The notes beneath the pieces were generated by a model. That model was not told the origin of the DNA and made no database searches. It saw only the letters and a program-made list of their open reading frames with translations. Both the position numbers and the translations under genes were made by a program. DNA of 64,000 bases from Pampus argenteus (Eukaryota; Chordata; Actinopteri; Scombriformes; Stromateidae), in the NCBI GenBank assembly GCA_036937835.1, contig CM072875.1, forward strand, positions 13,467,001-13,531,000, written 5' to 3'. Below are positions 12,101 through 23,429 of this stretch, piece by piece (position 1 is the first letter of the stretch; each line of letters begins with the position of its first letter).

Positions 12101-15100
12101 CTGTATGCAAGATGCAAAAAGCACAATTTGCATGTCGTGTTCTCATGTTGCTGCTGCTGCCACCAGAGTCCTGAAGGATTGTATATTTTGTACATCTCAG
12201 CCATGTTGCTCGTTTAGAGGAAATTAACGCTTGAGGATGTGGCAAGGCATCCCCAGCTTCTTGCTGCTAAGCAACACAAGGGATTTCCTAATATGGTGAA
12301 GCACCCAGGTTGCTCTGCATGCAGGGGTGTGTCCACAACGCGTGGAGCTTCCTGCTTTTTTTTCCCCCCTCCACGCTCACTATGTGAAATACTTTCCCTG
12401 CGGTCAGTGTTGTTTGGCAGATTATGTCTTGAAACAATGAATCGATCTGATTTATTGTTGTAGGATTAATCCTCTCAAGGCTTGTGTAGTGGCTATCTGA
12501 GCGGCGTTGGTTCCCCCCTGCTGCAGCAAATAGATCGGGACTGTTCCACTCCGAGTTTTAAGGGGTGTGTTTGAGTGTGTGTGTGTAGTCTAATAATAAT
12601 AATGTGCCACTAAAGTTACAGCTGCACAGCGCTGTAAGGCTTTTGTCACCTGTGTATATTTAGCGGACCCGTATGAGCTTTATGTAATTAGTAAAACGCC
12701 GGTGGCGCACGACGTCGTGCGGTTGTTTTGGCTGTTTTTGCGCAACACGCTGCGTCTGGCGCCGCTGTAGACACGTCGCTTCACCCTCCGTGCTGCTCAC
12801 CCACAATTTACAGCAAAGTTTTGTCGTGCGCTGCCGTGTGTTGTGAGGATTTGCTGCTCTCTTCACCGCAAACTTCTGCCTTTTTATTTATTTTTTTATT
12901 TGTTTATTTTGCTCTTTCAGGTCTACGGTTTATTCGAAGGCATGCTGGAGAAACTTGAACTAGACGATGATGGTAAGTGTCCGACCTACTGATGCAGTGC
13001 TTTATTTATACTGAGGGTAATGCAATGTAAAGGTGACTTTACAGTATCGCAGTTATGTTGCCAGTGTGAGAGGACATTTAAACCGGGCGACGAGTATCTG
13101 TTTGCAGCGACCAAATAGACGGTTTCCACTGGCTGCTGGTGACTTCACTGTTTTGTGATCGTAACGTTTATCATATGATCATATCCTATAAATGTCTCTG
13201 TTGTTTTAATGCGAATTTTACGCAGCGTTTTTTTAATTTTATTTTTATGAATGATGATACGTTTGTGCAACGTTTGAGGCTACTTGCATTTACAAGATAT
13301 TCAACAGTCCTCCTATATTTATGTTTTTATCATGAAGTCATAACAATATGACATCACAGTATCACAGAGTCCAGAGCTATGTCTAACCAGCAGTCAGTGT
13401 TTCAGTTTGCAGTGATATAAAACACATTTTTACATTTGAGGACCTCAAACAAGCAAATGTTTTGTTTTTTGTTTCATTTCATTTTGTCAGCGCTCATTGC
13501 TTCCAAACAAAAAAATAAAAAATATACTGTAATCATCATCAGCAGCAGCAGAGACAGTACATTGCTTCTCATGTTGTTTCCGTAGTTTTTAAGAGTGAAA
13601 ACGTCAGTAAGATGGAGCACTAAAGTGGCAATAAGTGGGCCAAACCCATAATGGTTGTTTAGGCTTTGAGCATGTGTTGTTTCCAAGATCTCATTAGATA
13701 TTCCCTGTGAGGTTTCTCCTTCCTCTCTAAAAGTGTTTCCCTGCCGTTTTCATCTAGCTGCTGAACCCGAGAGTGATATTTACATGCGCTTTATGAAATC
13801 CCACAAGTGCTACGACATCGTCCCTACAAGTTCCAAACTGGTTGTGTTCGACACGGCGCTTCAAGTGAGTAGTGTTTGTCTTCACGTCTCTATACACGCA
13901 GTTCCCTTTTTTTTTTTTTATAATCATAACACACAAGCCTTAAGAGAAACCGGAGACGATGCTGAAATGCAGCTTCATGATAAAATCATTTAATGTCAGA
14001 TACATCTTTATATTAAAGGCAGCACTTGATTTGAGAACTGACTTTCGTGGTAAGTTAATGTTCATCTGAGCAGGTAACAGTATTTCGTCTCAGAACAGTT
14101 TCTATGAGATGGTTGGTGAAACTGTCATAAAGTTGTTAAACAGTAATCCCGGTGAGGTCTGACCTCTTTAAATCTTCAACCACTAAATCCACTGAAGCCA
14201 ACGGTTAAGAAGCTTTATGTAAAAGAAAAGGTGAGATAAGAGGGGTTTATTAAATGATGATTATAAGTGAATTTCACATGTAGAAAAAAAAAAGTTTTAT
14301 AAAGAATAATTAAATATTGTTGTTAGGAAGTGTATAATTTTATGATCTCATTCATTTTCATTTCCAACTGTTGGATGACAGGTTAAGAAAGCGTTCTTTG
14401 CCCTGGTAGCCAATGGTGTTCGAGCAGCTCCACTATGGGACACAGAGAAGCAGAGCTTTGTGGGTAAGAACCCCCTAAACCTGTCAAGAAGTAGACTTCA
14501 TTGCCTTTTTAATATCTGCTTCAGTCAGTAACTAAAATGATGGATATTGTATTTTGTAGAATCAAGAGCTGTGGTTTTTCACTTGTACTCACTTTATGAA
14601 CAAAATCAGGAGTTTATGTGTTTATGATCTGAAAAACCTTCCAATAAGAACTATGTAGTACTTGTTATCTACTAGTAGTTATTTATGAGAACCTTAAATA
14701 TTTAGAAAAGGTGTGTGTGAGACTTTTTCCATGGTTTATGTTTAGTTTGGTTTGGTTTTGTTGATGTTCAGTATAAGTTAGTAGGTTAAAGGTGAGTTTA
14801 AATTTAAAGACTGTTCAGTTACAATAAAATAATAAGAAAAATGTTTCTAGAGATAGTGCACATTGTAGATATAATTGCCAAGCTTTCAGTCAAATGTCGC
14901 TCTAGAGGGCAGATTCAAAATTATATGCAAGATCTGTAAGAGGAAAAGAAATTTTCAGATGTTTTTTTTTTTTTTCCTCTTTGCTCTACATACTTTCACA
15001 AACATCCAGTATGCATTGTCTACACTTTATTTTTATTTTTTAAAAGAGAAAAAAAATCTGCTCCAAATTTTTCTTTGTAACAGTGCTTGTGTGCCATTGT

Positions 15101-17801
15101 TAAACAAATACAGAGAAAACAGTATGTATTAATGCTGCTGGTCATGGCTAGTGGAGCATGATGGTATATTGAGCTGAAGTCATTAGAGCTGTCATAACCC
15201 ATTAAGCACAACAATGACTCCTCTGCATTGACTGGTGCTCAGACGGGTTTGGAAAAAAAAGATCACTGCAGACTGTTAGCAAGACCGGCAGTTATTGTTG
15301 TTTGTTCTTTATTGCAAGTCAGCCTGTGATGAATAATAAATGCCAAGTCAGTGTCTAGATTAAGCAAGAGGTGGGGATGTGTTGTTTGACCACGCCCTTG
15401 TTAGCTCTCTCCCTTTTAACCAATTGCACAACACCTGCAAGCACATCTTACCTTCAATGTGTTTAATGCCCTTTTTTTTTCAATTACAGGAATGCTGACT
15501 ATCACAGATTTCATCATCATACTACACAGATACTATAAGTCACCACTGGTAGGTCCACTTAAAAGATAATGTTTGCATGAGATGTTTCTTTTCCCATTGA
15601 GGATTTCTCTGTTTTTATTTTTTATTTTTTTTATTTCAGGTGCAAATATATGAATTAGAGGAACATAAACTTGAGACGTGGAGAGGTAAGCTTCATGTTC
15701 ATATTGTCATGTTCATACTGTCATGTTCTTACTGTCATGTTCTTTTAGCAAATTGTTTTATTGACATAATGTAATGTATTATTTTATTCCTTCCTCCACA
15801 GAGGTTTACCTTCAAGCAACATTCAAACCTCTGGTCAACATATCACCTGATGCAAGGTCTGACTATAAATAATGAATCTTTTTGTTTAGATGCACATTTG
15901 TCTGAAAATATTTTTAGTGCGTTACTCGTCACCGGTCATCGTGTTTGTTGTGTTGCAGCCTGTTCGATGCAGTGTACACCCTCATCAAAAACAAAATTCA
16001 CCGCCTGCCTGTGATCGACCCCGTCACGGGGAACGCACTTTATATTCTCACACACAAGAGGATCCTCAAGTTCCTGCAGCTCTTTGTAAGTCCAACACAG
16101 TCACTGCTGGTCTGTTGAGAACATGATTGTGATTCATTCTGCTGAGAACTTTTGAAGTTCCCCTCATCTCTTGTCCCACTTCCATTTGTCTGCTGCCCCC
16201 TAGTGGTTAATCTGTACATCGATAGTCTAATGATTGCCCTGTACATCTCGATCTCATTTCCTGTGTGTTTGTGTTCTCCAGATGTGTGAAATGCCAAAGC
16301 CAGCTTTCATGAAGCAGACTCTTGGGGAGCTGGGCATTGGTACGTACAATGACATCGCTTTCATCCACCCAGACACACCCATCATCAAAGCGCTCAACAT
16401 CTTTGTGGAGAGAAGAGTGTCTGCTTTGCCTGTGGTGGATGAGTCAGGTAAGATTACAGACTTCATTATATAAGATATTTATTTTAGCAATAGAGATAAT
16501 GAACTTACTTACTGGAATTCATTGTGTTCTCTTGCAGGCAAAGTTGTGGATATTTACTCCAAGTTTGACGTGATTGTGAGTCGAAATTTCTACAATTTCT
16601 GTTGTTTCTGTCGGTGTATTTGCTCACATTAAACAACACATTGTCGTGTTTGTGTGCAGAACTTGGCTGCTGAGAAGACGTACAACAACCTGGACATTAC
16701 AGTGACTCAGGCTCTTAAACATCGCTCTCAGTACTTTGAAGGAGTCATGAAGTGCCATAAAATGGAAACGATGGAGACCATTGTGGATAGAATAGTCAAA
16801 GCTGAAGTGAGATTTTGGCACACGCATACAAATATACATGAAAGAAAAATAGCCTGAGGACTAAACTGTTTATGTGTATGTTTGTATAAATTAGGTACAT
16901 CGGTTGGTGGTGGTGGACGACCTCTCCAGCATTGAGGGCATCGTCTCCCTTTCGGATATCCTCCAGGCTCTGGTGCTCAGCCCAGCAGGTATAGATGCTC
17001 AGCATAGCTAGCCCCGACTCCCCTTCTGTCCTGGGCACTGAGCTCTCTCCCCACCCCGCCCTCTAACCCTGTCCCAGGTAGGAAGCGCACATGATTCGCT
17101 CCCAGCCAACTATCGCCTGCAGCTGGCTGTTTGCAGGCATGGTGCCGACACCCTGTTTGTCCTGCTGGATGCCACTGTCTGCAGCAGCATTGTGTGGAGT
17201 TTTGTTTCGGGATGAATAGTTTGTCGTTCTCTGTCGGGACACAAAACAAATTCACTGCCTTCTCTCCCACCAGTGCATTGAAATATATTTGACCAAATAC
17301 ATATGTGGACGTTGTTTAGTGATTTCAGTGTTTGATACTGCTGTGTGTTCAGGCTGCAACAGATCAGCAAAGTGCTGTGAAGGACCCCACACACACACAC
17401 ACACACGCATCAGCTTGCCCTGTTTTTAAATGATAGTTCACAGATTTTAAACCGAGGATTTATTGAAATGTTTATTTATATCACTGATATTTGTAGATAA
17501 ACACAACCTCAGTACAGTGAAACTTACCACTCTGCTGCTGCACGTCCAATGGGGCAATCATTCAGGCCTAAATCCTACCAGGAACATTATATATCATAGA
17601 TTTGAAGGATTTAAATGTATTCCCAGTTGGTGTTTATTCCTAGAGAGATCCTGCAGTAGAGTGATAGGTTTATTCGTTTGAATAAGGTCTAGATTTAACA
17701 ACAACTGTCCTTAAGCAGTCAATGCTACAGTACCGATGTCCTAACCTGTACTTTTCTTCTTTTCCTCAGATGCCTGTAAGGAGGAGAATCTGACTGAGTG
17801 A
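3117..17801 (+). CDS. prkag2: AMPK gamma-2 subunit (prkag2), 5'-partial
   Basis: Regulatory gamma subunit of AMP-activated protein kinase; it binds AMP/ADP/ATP through four CBS repeats and scaffolds alpha and beta. Coding exons: 3117-3378, 10294-10520, 12921-12972, 13758-13864, 14382-14463, 15490-15548, 15640-15685, 15802-15856, 15959-16085, 16282-16447, 16538-16575, 16660-16806, 16895-16988, 17770-17801. All have AG/GT borders and join in one frame (497 residues plus TGA). The first two encode the Ser/Pro-rich gamma-2 extension, including SFSGIFRSSS. The CBS core keeps nucleotide-site motifs NGVRAAPLWD, IHRLPVID and VHRLVVVDD; the Arg and His here match human R302, H383, R384 and R531, sites of PRKAG2 cardiomyopathy. 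The C-terminus ACKEENLTE is acidic. The true N-terminus lies before the window. Gamma-2 rather than gamma-1 or gamma-3 follows from the extension. Whether it is teleost copy a or b is not decidable here. Confidence 0.95.
3379..6560 (+). other. prkag2 intron with candidate promoter of an alternative first exon
   Basis: Intronic for the long transcript. Most of it is featureless AT-rich DNA. The last 700 bases, roughly 5750-6560, look like a promoter and 5'UTR and are listed separately. Confidence 0.6.
5863..6560 (+). promoter_or_regulatory. candidate internal promoter and 5'UTR of prkag2 alternative first exon
   Basis: A TATA-like TATATTAA at 5865-5872 is followed by GC-richer sequence. A possible 5'UTR donor (TTC|GTAAGT, exon end 6162) and a pyrimidine-rich acceptor (CTCTGCAG, ending 6242) would remove an 80-base intron and lead to the ATG at 6561. 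The order TATA, spliced leader, ATG, basic N-terminus fits an internal promoter. All of this is inferred from motifs. Confidence 0.3.
6561..6654 (+). CDS. prkag2: alternative first coding exon of prkag2
   Basis: The ATG at 6561 opens a 31-codon frame rich in Lys and Arg (MKRFGSLRRSKKRKEQDG...), ending at a good donor, TCC G|GTAATG. It ends in phase 1, exactly what the acceptor at 10294 needs: the split codon gives Gly in both this and the long transcript. Spliced on, the product would be 441 residues, with this basic N-terminus replacing the SFSGIFRSSS-containing exon. Gamma-2 genes are known to use several promoters. I do not firmly recognise this exact N-terminus, so assignment rests on phase, position and the donor. 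It could be a chance ORF. Confidence 0.55.
6655..10293 (+). other. prkag2 intron
   Basis: AT-rich intronic DNA. A 142-codon open frame at 8477-8905 has no recognisable similarity or exon borders. No RNA gene or transposon was recognised. Confidence 0.6.
11336..11424. repeat. 26-bp minisatellite, about 3.4 copies
   Basis: Units lie at 11336-11361, 11362-11387 and 11388-11413, with a partial copy to 11424. The first two units are identical; the third differs by one base (CACTGAGG to CACTAAGG). Each contains TTTATTTAAGGCC. Such near-identity points to recent expansion. Confidence 0.9.
12690..12920 (+). promoter_or_regulatory. candidate promoter of the short gamma-2 isoform
   Basis: This block is unusually dense in CpG compared with its surroundings and includes a perfect 14-base palindrome, GCACGACGTCGTGC, at 12707-12720. 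It lies directly before exon 12921-12972, whose internal ATG (12942) begins MLEKLE, the known start of mammalian short gamma-2 (gamma-2b). From that ATG the frame gives 327 residues, near the 328 of human gamma-2b. Promoter function is inferred. Confidence 0.45.
12942..17801 (+). CDS. prkag2: short AMPK gamma-2 isoform (CBS core only)
   Basis: Starting at the ATG at 12942 in the exon 12921-12972 and using the same downstream exons as the long form, the product is 327 residues. It starts MLEKLELDDD and contains essentially only the four CBS repeats. Human gamma-2b starts at the equivalent Met. It would bind nucleotides and the alpha/beta subunits but lack the Ser/Pro-rich extension. Existence in this species is inferred from conservation of the start site and the CpG-rich DNA upstream. 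Confidence 0.6.
12973..15489 (+). other. prkag2 introns between 12973 and 15489
   Basis: Introns 12973-13757, 13865-14381 and 14464-15489 separate the exons here. They are AT-rich with T runs (for example 13907-13919 and 14961-14975). I see no other feature in them. Confidence 0.7.
15693..15743. repeat. 14-bp tandem repeat in a short prkag2 intron
   Basis: Unit TCATGTTCATACTG is repeated about 3.6 times at 15693-15743 with single-base variants, inside the 116-base intron 15686-15801. It begins seven bases after the splice donor, so copy number would change the length of a very short intron. Confidence 0.85.
16989..17769 (+). other. last prkag2 intron, with CA repeat
   Basis: Separates the penultimate and last coding exons. 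It holds a CA tract at 17388-17406 and an in-frame read-through stop at 17009-17011 just after the donor. No additional exon was recognised. Confidence 0.75.
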
Positions 17802-19215
17802 GAGGGAAGAAGCATCAGCTGGAGTAGAGATGTGTTTGGGAGTAAATAAGTTGAAAGGTTAAGGTAGGGAGCGGTGAGGCTGATCAGAGCCACTCTGACT
17901 GTCCCAGAGACGCCTGCAACTAATGCACTATAGAGGCTTGGAAACCAAAGAGCTAGACAGCTGAGTGAAGTGGAGTTCCTGCACTGAGGATTGCTTTTTT
18001 TTTTGTTTGTTTGAACACTGATCAGATGAACATACATACAGTATATTGTGTGTGTGTATATCTACACACACATATGCATTACGGTTGCCTGCTGGGTAAA
18101 GGTGGGGAAAGTAGAGATGGGTTCTGATGAATTAGGGCTTCAGTGTTTTAGGTTGTATAGTTATGATCACGCTGCTGTGGTGGATACTGAATGTTCTCCG
18201 GAAAAAACAAATGTTTTCTCGGAGTTTGCTGTAGAAAGTTGACGTTCACAGATGCAACTTCTTGTTTAGTAGCGAAACTACACTTCATGTACAAAGTGGC
18301 CATTTTAAGACTGTTGTTGTTGTTAAAGTGTTGGCCAGTGCCAGTATAACCGGGACATTGCCCATGTCTTGTGCCTTTTTTTTGTTTGCCCTGCCTACAC
18401 CAGTTTAAAACTGAAAACATTTGTGTCCTTTGACTTTTTTTGTTTTCAAATGAGTGCAATTATTTTGGAGCTTAAAAAAAACTGTAATATTAAAGTAGTT
18501 GGCAATTGTACCTTCTACTTCCAATTCAAAACAGATTTTCCTTTCTTTGGTTGCATTTTCCACAACTACACTTTTCTGTACTAAACCTTTCTGTTTAAAT
18601 AGATTTAATTCTAAAAAAAAAAAAAAAAAAATCATAAATGATATAAAATCATTATGGCACAAAAACACAGAGGTAAATACAGCTGTACATTAATAAGGAT
18701 TAAATCATAACTCATTTTACATAAGTACTGATTGAGTCATCACAACTTAAGGATGCATTTCTGTAAAGGTATGACAAAAAAAATGTCATTTTAGATGCTT
18801 AAAAAAACATCTTTTCTTTTTTTTTTTTTTACATTAACTTTCAGTGGTGTCCTAGTTTTGATGCTTCATATAATTTGATTCTCACCAACGTGCAAAACAA
18901 CTTGGATATCTCAGCCATAGCTCAACAGGACTCATCTCCATCTTTGACTGTAAATAGGATCATTTTTCAGTAAACGTGTCACAGAAAGCTTTATTTTTAT
19001 GAATGTGTCAACATGTTTAAAAGAGACTGCGGTTTTAATGTTATTTTTGTAAATATATTGTGGAAATATGTCCAGTTCAAAGAAAAATTTGTATCAGATC
19101 AATATGTACTGTAAATGTGCAAGCATGAGAAACTACACTTCAGCAGTATGAATGTTCTTTGTTTTACTTTTTTCTATTTTTCTGGCTGCAGAAAAATAAA
19201 CGGACACTGAATGTA
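17802..19215 (+). other. prkag2 3'UTR
   Basis: About 1.4 kb after the stop codon, AT-rich, with long A and T runs (18614-18631, 18820-18832). It ends with an AATAAA at 19195-19200 followed within 30-60 bases by a GT-rich stretch, the expected arrangement for cleavage near 19215-19230. Confidence 0.6.
19195..19200 (+). terminator. polyadenylation signal of prkag2
   Basis: Canonical AATAAA, 1.39 kb after the stop codon, with downstream GT/T-rich sequence (19240-19255). It is the best-placed plus-strand signal before the convergent bcl2 gene. Confidence 0.6.
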
Positions 19216-21343
19216 ATTTAAAGTCATGTTCTTACTGTTTTGGGGGTTTTTTTTCCACTGTGCATAGACAACATATTTGCAACATATAATTTCAGAATGA
19301 TTTCACTTGAATTATTAGTTTTCATGATTGACAGTAAAACATTGGCTGAGCAAAATGCAAAGAATTTGAATTTCAATGATCCTGGAGTTGTCGATGTTTA
19401 GGCTTGGTCTCCTTTCTTCAATAGATTCTACCGACTTTGCAGAAATGTGATGCTTTATCCATTACTTTTACCAAGTTATTTTGACTTGACTAGTTTTCAT
19501 GCACTCTCCATCATAACATGTTGTTTGAGTTACAACTGACCCTGAAACTAAATGAGGCTGGAAGGTTTCTATCTTTTATCTCCTGGTAACTGCAGTAGTG
19601 TTGGGAAGCAAGCATTTGTCATTTTCTTAATTTTGCAGCTTTTCTCATGGATACTAGCAATCCAAACACTGAAAAAAGCAGCTCCACAAAACAAACTCGA
19701 AAATGAATTTATGTGTTGGTCACTGACACCGTTTGTAGTTGGTACTTACATCCCGTTTGTCTGCTTTCCAGCTTTCTGACCATATTAGGTGAGACTGAGA
19801 TGCTTTTCTCACACTGTTTTTTTTAAACATTTCTAATGGAAACACTGTTTTTCCAGCCACAGACGGCTGAGCAGCCATCATCAAAAGCTGTAAGCTGTTG
19901 AGCTTTTAGCCCTTGAACCTTTTCTCTTCATGGCTTGCTGCCCAGAGAATATTTTAGAGCAGGGATAAGCAACCTTGTGCCGGAGAATGCTGGAAAAAAG
20001 GCTGTTTTTTATTTCAGCTGATTATTACAGCAACTGATGCTTCATCCTCTATATTTGAATGTGATCTGCTCAGCGAAATCAGCTGCGGTTAAATGTAAAA
20101 GTAGTAAAATGTGCAGAATCTTGGCATCTCCTGCTGGAGAACAACCACAAGGTGACACTGTAGTACACAGTTCAGGCAGTACACCTCTAACTAAAATCAG
20201 TTTCTACAGGTCATCCCATCATGTAATTAAGTAATGACCTTTTTTCTCATTTAATATTTACATTCCAATAAAAGCTGAGTGATTTCTCTGCAGCGCCCCT
20301 TTTCATCTTTTAAGGAAATTGCCAGATTTCAGCAGGAAGTTTTCAATGCAATAAAGGTTGCCTCTAAATGAGGCAAACGTACTGTGTGTGGATCTGATGG
20401 ACTTCCAAATGAGGGGTAAAGCTGGACCAGACTTACTCCAGACAATCTGCTTTGATCTCCCAATCTCCCCTGTGATATCCAGCACTGGGAAAGTCTCCTC
20501 TACACCTTGTAGCCCTAAAGCAGTAGAGGCAGGAGGGCTTCACCCTCCTCCTCTCATTGCCCGTCTTCCTTTCTTTACACATACACACACATTCACCATC
20601 CACACCCACACTGGACTCTCTTTTGAAAGTCTAGGGCCTGATTTAAAATTCCTCTTCAGAGAGCGTGTCATGCATTTTATATGCATGGTGAAGCAGGGAG
20701 AGAGAGAGACGAGGGATTGCGTGGGGCTCCAGCCCAAATGAACTTCCCTCTGCTGTTAGTCTCCTCAGGGATATATCTACAGACTCACACACCACCACCA
20801 CTGCTTTTTTTTTCACTCCTCTCCCCTCATTTTCTTGCACCCACTCAACTCTTTCAACATTAGTTTTACTGCATCATGCTTTTCATAAATTCTACTGAGC
20901 AGCAAGAGTGCCGTAGCCTTTGAAGACAAGTGTGATCAGAACAGAGGCAGAGGGGGGGTGGGGGTGTAAAAACCTGGCCGCAGGGCATTTGGGTTTTTAC
21001 ACTCGTGTTTAGCAGCGTATGGAGCAGAAGAGGGAGGCTGACAAGTGCTGTGTTTGGGGACAGCTTTGATGTCTGACGGGGTGCGGCTGCTGCTTTCCTT
21101 GCACAGTCCTTCACAAGGAGACTGTCACGTTGACACTACTAGGCTCAGAACATAGCAGAGCATAGCTGGAGATAGATAACAGATAATCAAAAGAGCACTG
21201 TTGATACACTGCTATCCACCTAAACATCTTTTATTCTCTTTCTGCCTTGCTGACATACACACACGCTTTGAGACGAAGCTGTGAATCGATTAAAAAAAAA
21301 CAAAAAAAAAACAAGGACTGCAGCTGCTGCTTGAGAAATCTGG
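19216..21343. other. intergenic DNA between convergent prkag2 and bcl2
   Basis: About 2.1 kb without a recognisable gene on either strand. It contains an A-rich stretch at 21291-21312. The short open frames look random. Confidence 0.6.
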
Positions 21344-21349
21344 TTTATT
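21344..21349 (-). terminator. candidate distal polyadenylation signal of bcl2
   Basis: AATAAA on the minus strand (TTTATT on plus). It would give a bcl2 3'UTR of about 2.5 kb, in keeping with the long 3'UTR of mammalian BCL2. Alternative minus-strand signals lie at 22964-22969 and 23122-23127. Which is used cannot be read from the sequence. Confidence 0.35.
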
Positions 21350-21574
21350 AGGAACAATATGATCCCACTAGCTTATCGTGGATATAGCAGTAAACAACAG
21401 AAACACATTTCACTTATTTTTTAAGTGCTACAGGTTTGCGATTATAGACGGAAAAACAGTACAGCAACCATAGTGCCTACATTCATATGATGCACAAAGA
21501 ATATAAAAATTACAGTATATTGCTGTTAAACTGTTCCTATTCCTGCTGACAAAATCACCTTCTGCATTTCTCTT

Positions 21575-21625
21575 ACACGCACACACACACACACACGCGC
21601 ACACACACACACACACACACACACC
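21575..21625. repeat. CA microsatellite
   Basis: About 25 dinucleotide units with two CG interruptions, within the probable bcl2 3'UTR. Confidence 0.95.
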
Positions 21626-23008
21626 AGTGGGAATAATTGCAGTAATTGCTTATAGTGATAACTGAGTGAAAGTTTAGGTCTGGAATTTTACATTTTACAG
21701 ATAAGCACGTTGGAGTCGTCGTTGGAGCACAACGTTGACAAAAAAAATGAAGCAGGTATAGTACAGTAACACTAGACAAACCCTCAATAGAGAGATCACA
21801 AAACCTTGCTGAACGGACTCTTAGTGAAGTCAAAGTGAAGCCACATGTATTCTCTTTAAGCTACTTTAGTTGTTTTTTGTTGTTTTTTTTAATTAAAGGT
21901 TAATACAAGTTAACTTTGGTTTCCAGCTCTCTAGATCTATACTGTAAATGTGTGTGGCAGTTTAAGCTGTAAGTAAAAGTGAAATCAACAGTATAGCAGC
22001 CTTAAGCCAATATTAATACGACACAGAAATTCACTTTTAAACTTTTTTTTTTTTTTTTTTTTTGATATAATAGCAGCCAGGAAAAAAAAAAAGATGTAGT
22101 TGTATTGTGATTCCATAGAATAGAAAAAAAAGTGAGAATTTTTTTCATCAAAGTACTGTTAAAAAAATCTGTGATTTGGTACCTCTCAATAAATAGAAAA
22201 TGCAACTCCTTTGTTGTTATTTGTTATCTTATACCCTATTCTGATATAAATATGGTTGCACATGAATGTTAATCATGTGAAGACAGTATCTTTCATCTAT
22301 GCAGCAAAGGAGTTGAAGATTTTTTAACAAAAAAAAAAAATCACTTTTCCATAACCAATTTGCTATTACAACAAAATGTGTTGGAGCCATTTCCAAAAAA
22401 TGTTCTGTCAGACTGTAACACAAGACAAACATCGATAAAGAAACAGACTGAAAGGAACAAATCAATGTTGCATTTGCAGTCGGAGAGAGAGGGGACATCT
22501 CAGGTTCCAGCACACGGGACACAAACTGGCTTTCGTCCTGAACTGAAACCCTGCTGCCGTGGTGTTCGACATAGTCAATCTGTGGCAGGAGAGGCCAAGC
22601 AAGGTTTTTATCCTCGGTCTACGTCAGAGTGGATTCTAGCATTAAAGAGTTGCTGTGGGGCCTCAGCAGCTGGAGGACAGATGGGTAAACCTGGGTGAGC
22701 CCAAACTATCTGACCACAAACGGAGTAAGTGAAGAATAACAGAGGTAGAAAATAAAAAGAAAAGAGTGATAGATTTTAGAATTACTGGGTGATAATAATA
22801 GGACAGAGGATCAATCGTGTTCACTTACTTGACGAATACACACTTAAAACCTGTTACATTTATGATGCTCGCTTCTTTAGATGCTAAATGCAACGTTTCT
22901 TTTACGTCTGCCTTGCTCTTTTTGTGCTATGCTCAACATCTCTTCTCTCTGCGACATATGACATTTATTTCTGCAACAACAGCCTTTTTCACCATGTTTC
23001 TCATTCTT

Positions 23009-23112
23009 AAAAAAAAAAAAAAAAAAAAAAATCCATTCTCCTCTCTTTGTCTGTTAAAACCACAGTAATTGGAGTTTGATGTGCTGCAAAAAAAAAAAAA
23101 AAAAAAAAAAAA
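23009..23112. repeat. two long A homopolymers
   Basis: A23 at 23009-23031 and A25 at 23088-23112, separated by 56 bases. On the bcl2 strand these are T runs, as often found in 3'UTRs or left by retroposition. Confidence 0.95.
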
Positions 23113-23393
23113 GGCCCGTCCTTTATTATAAAGTCCAGGGAGAGTATAATGGTGCTGTGTGTTCAGAGTTCACTGTTGTTTGAGGAGAGAAATCAGTAGA
23201 CACACACCGCGTCGGCTGGTTGTAGCGAGTTGTATCCATTATACATTCTGAGCAGCTGTTCTGTGTAGGAAGTCCTTTGAAGGATGGCTGCAGGGGGGGT
23301 GGGGGTAACCGGAGTCCACAGTTCAAACGGGGTTCTACACCCTAACAAGCAGGGCAGGGGTGGGGCCGTGACCACTTCCTCTTCAGCGCGGGA

Positions 23394-23429
<36 letters not shown>
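23394..23429. repeat. CAT trinucleotide microsatellite
   Basis: Twelve uninterrupted CAT units (ATG on the bcl2 strand) within the probable bcl2 3'UTR. Confidence 0.95.

Larger units (their letters stand above)
10521..12920 (+). other. prkag2 intron with minisatellite and CpG-rich 3' end
   Basis: Contains the tandem repeat at 11336-11424, a 152-codon open frame with inverted octamer motifs (11769-12227), and CpG-rich DNA at about 12690-12850 just before the exon that starts the short gamma-2 isoform. No recognisable coding exon. Confidence 0.6.

Noticed and set aside
11769..12227. 152-codon open frame in a prkag2 intron as a gene
   Set aside because: No similarity recognised and no exon borders; kept only as a possible regulatory element.
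21575..21625. Repeat arrays as CRISPR-like structures
   Set aside because: All arrays are simple dinucleotide or trinucleotide tracts in a vertebrate genome.
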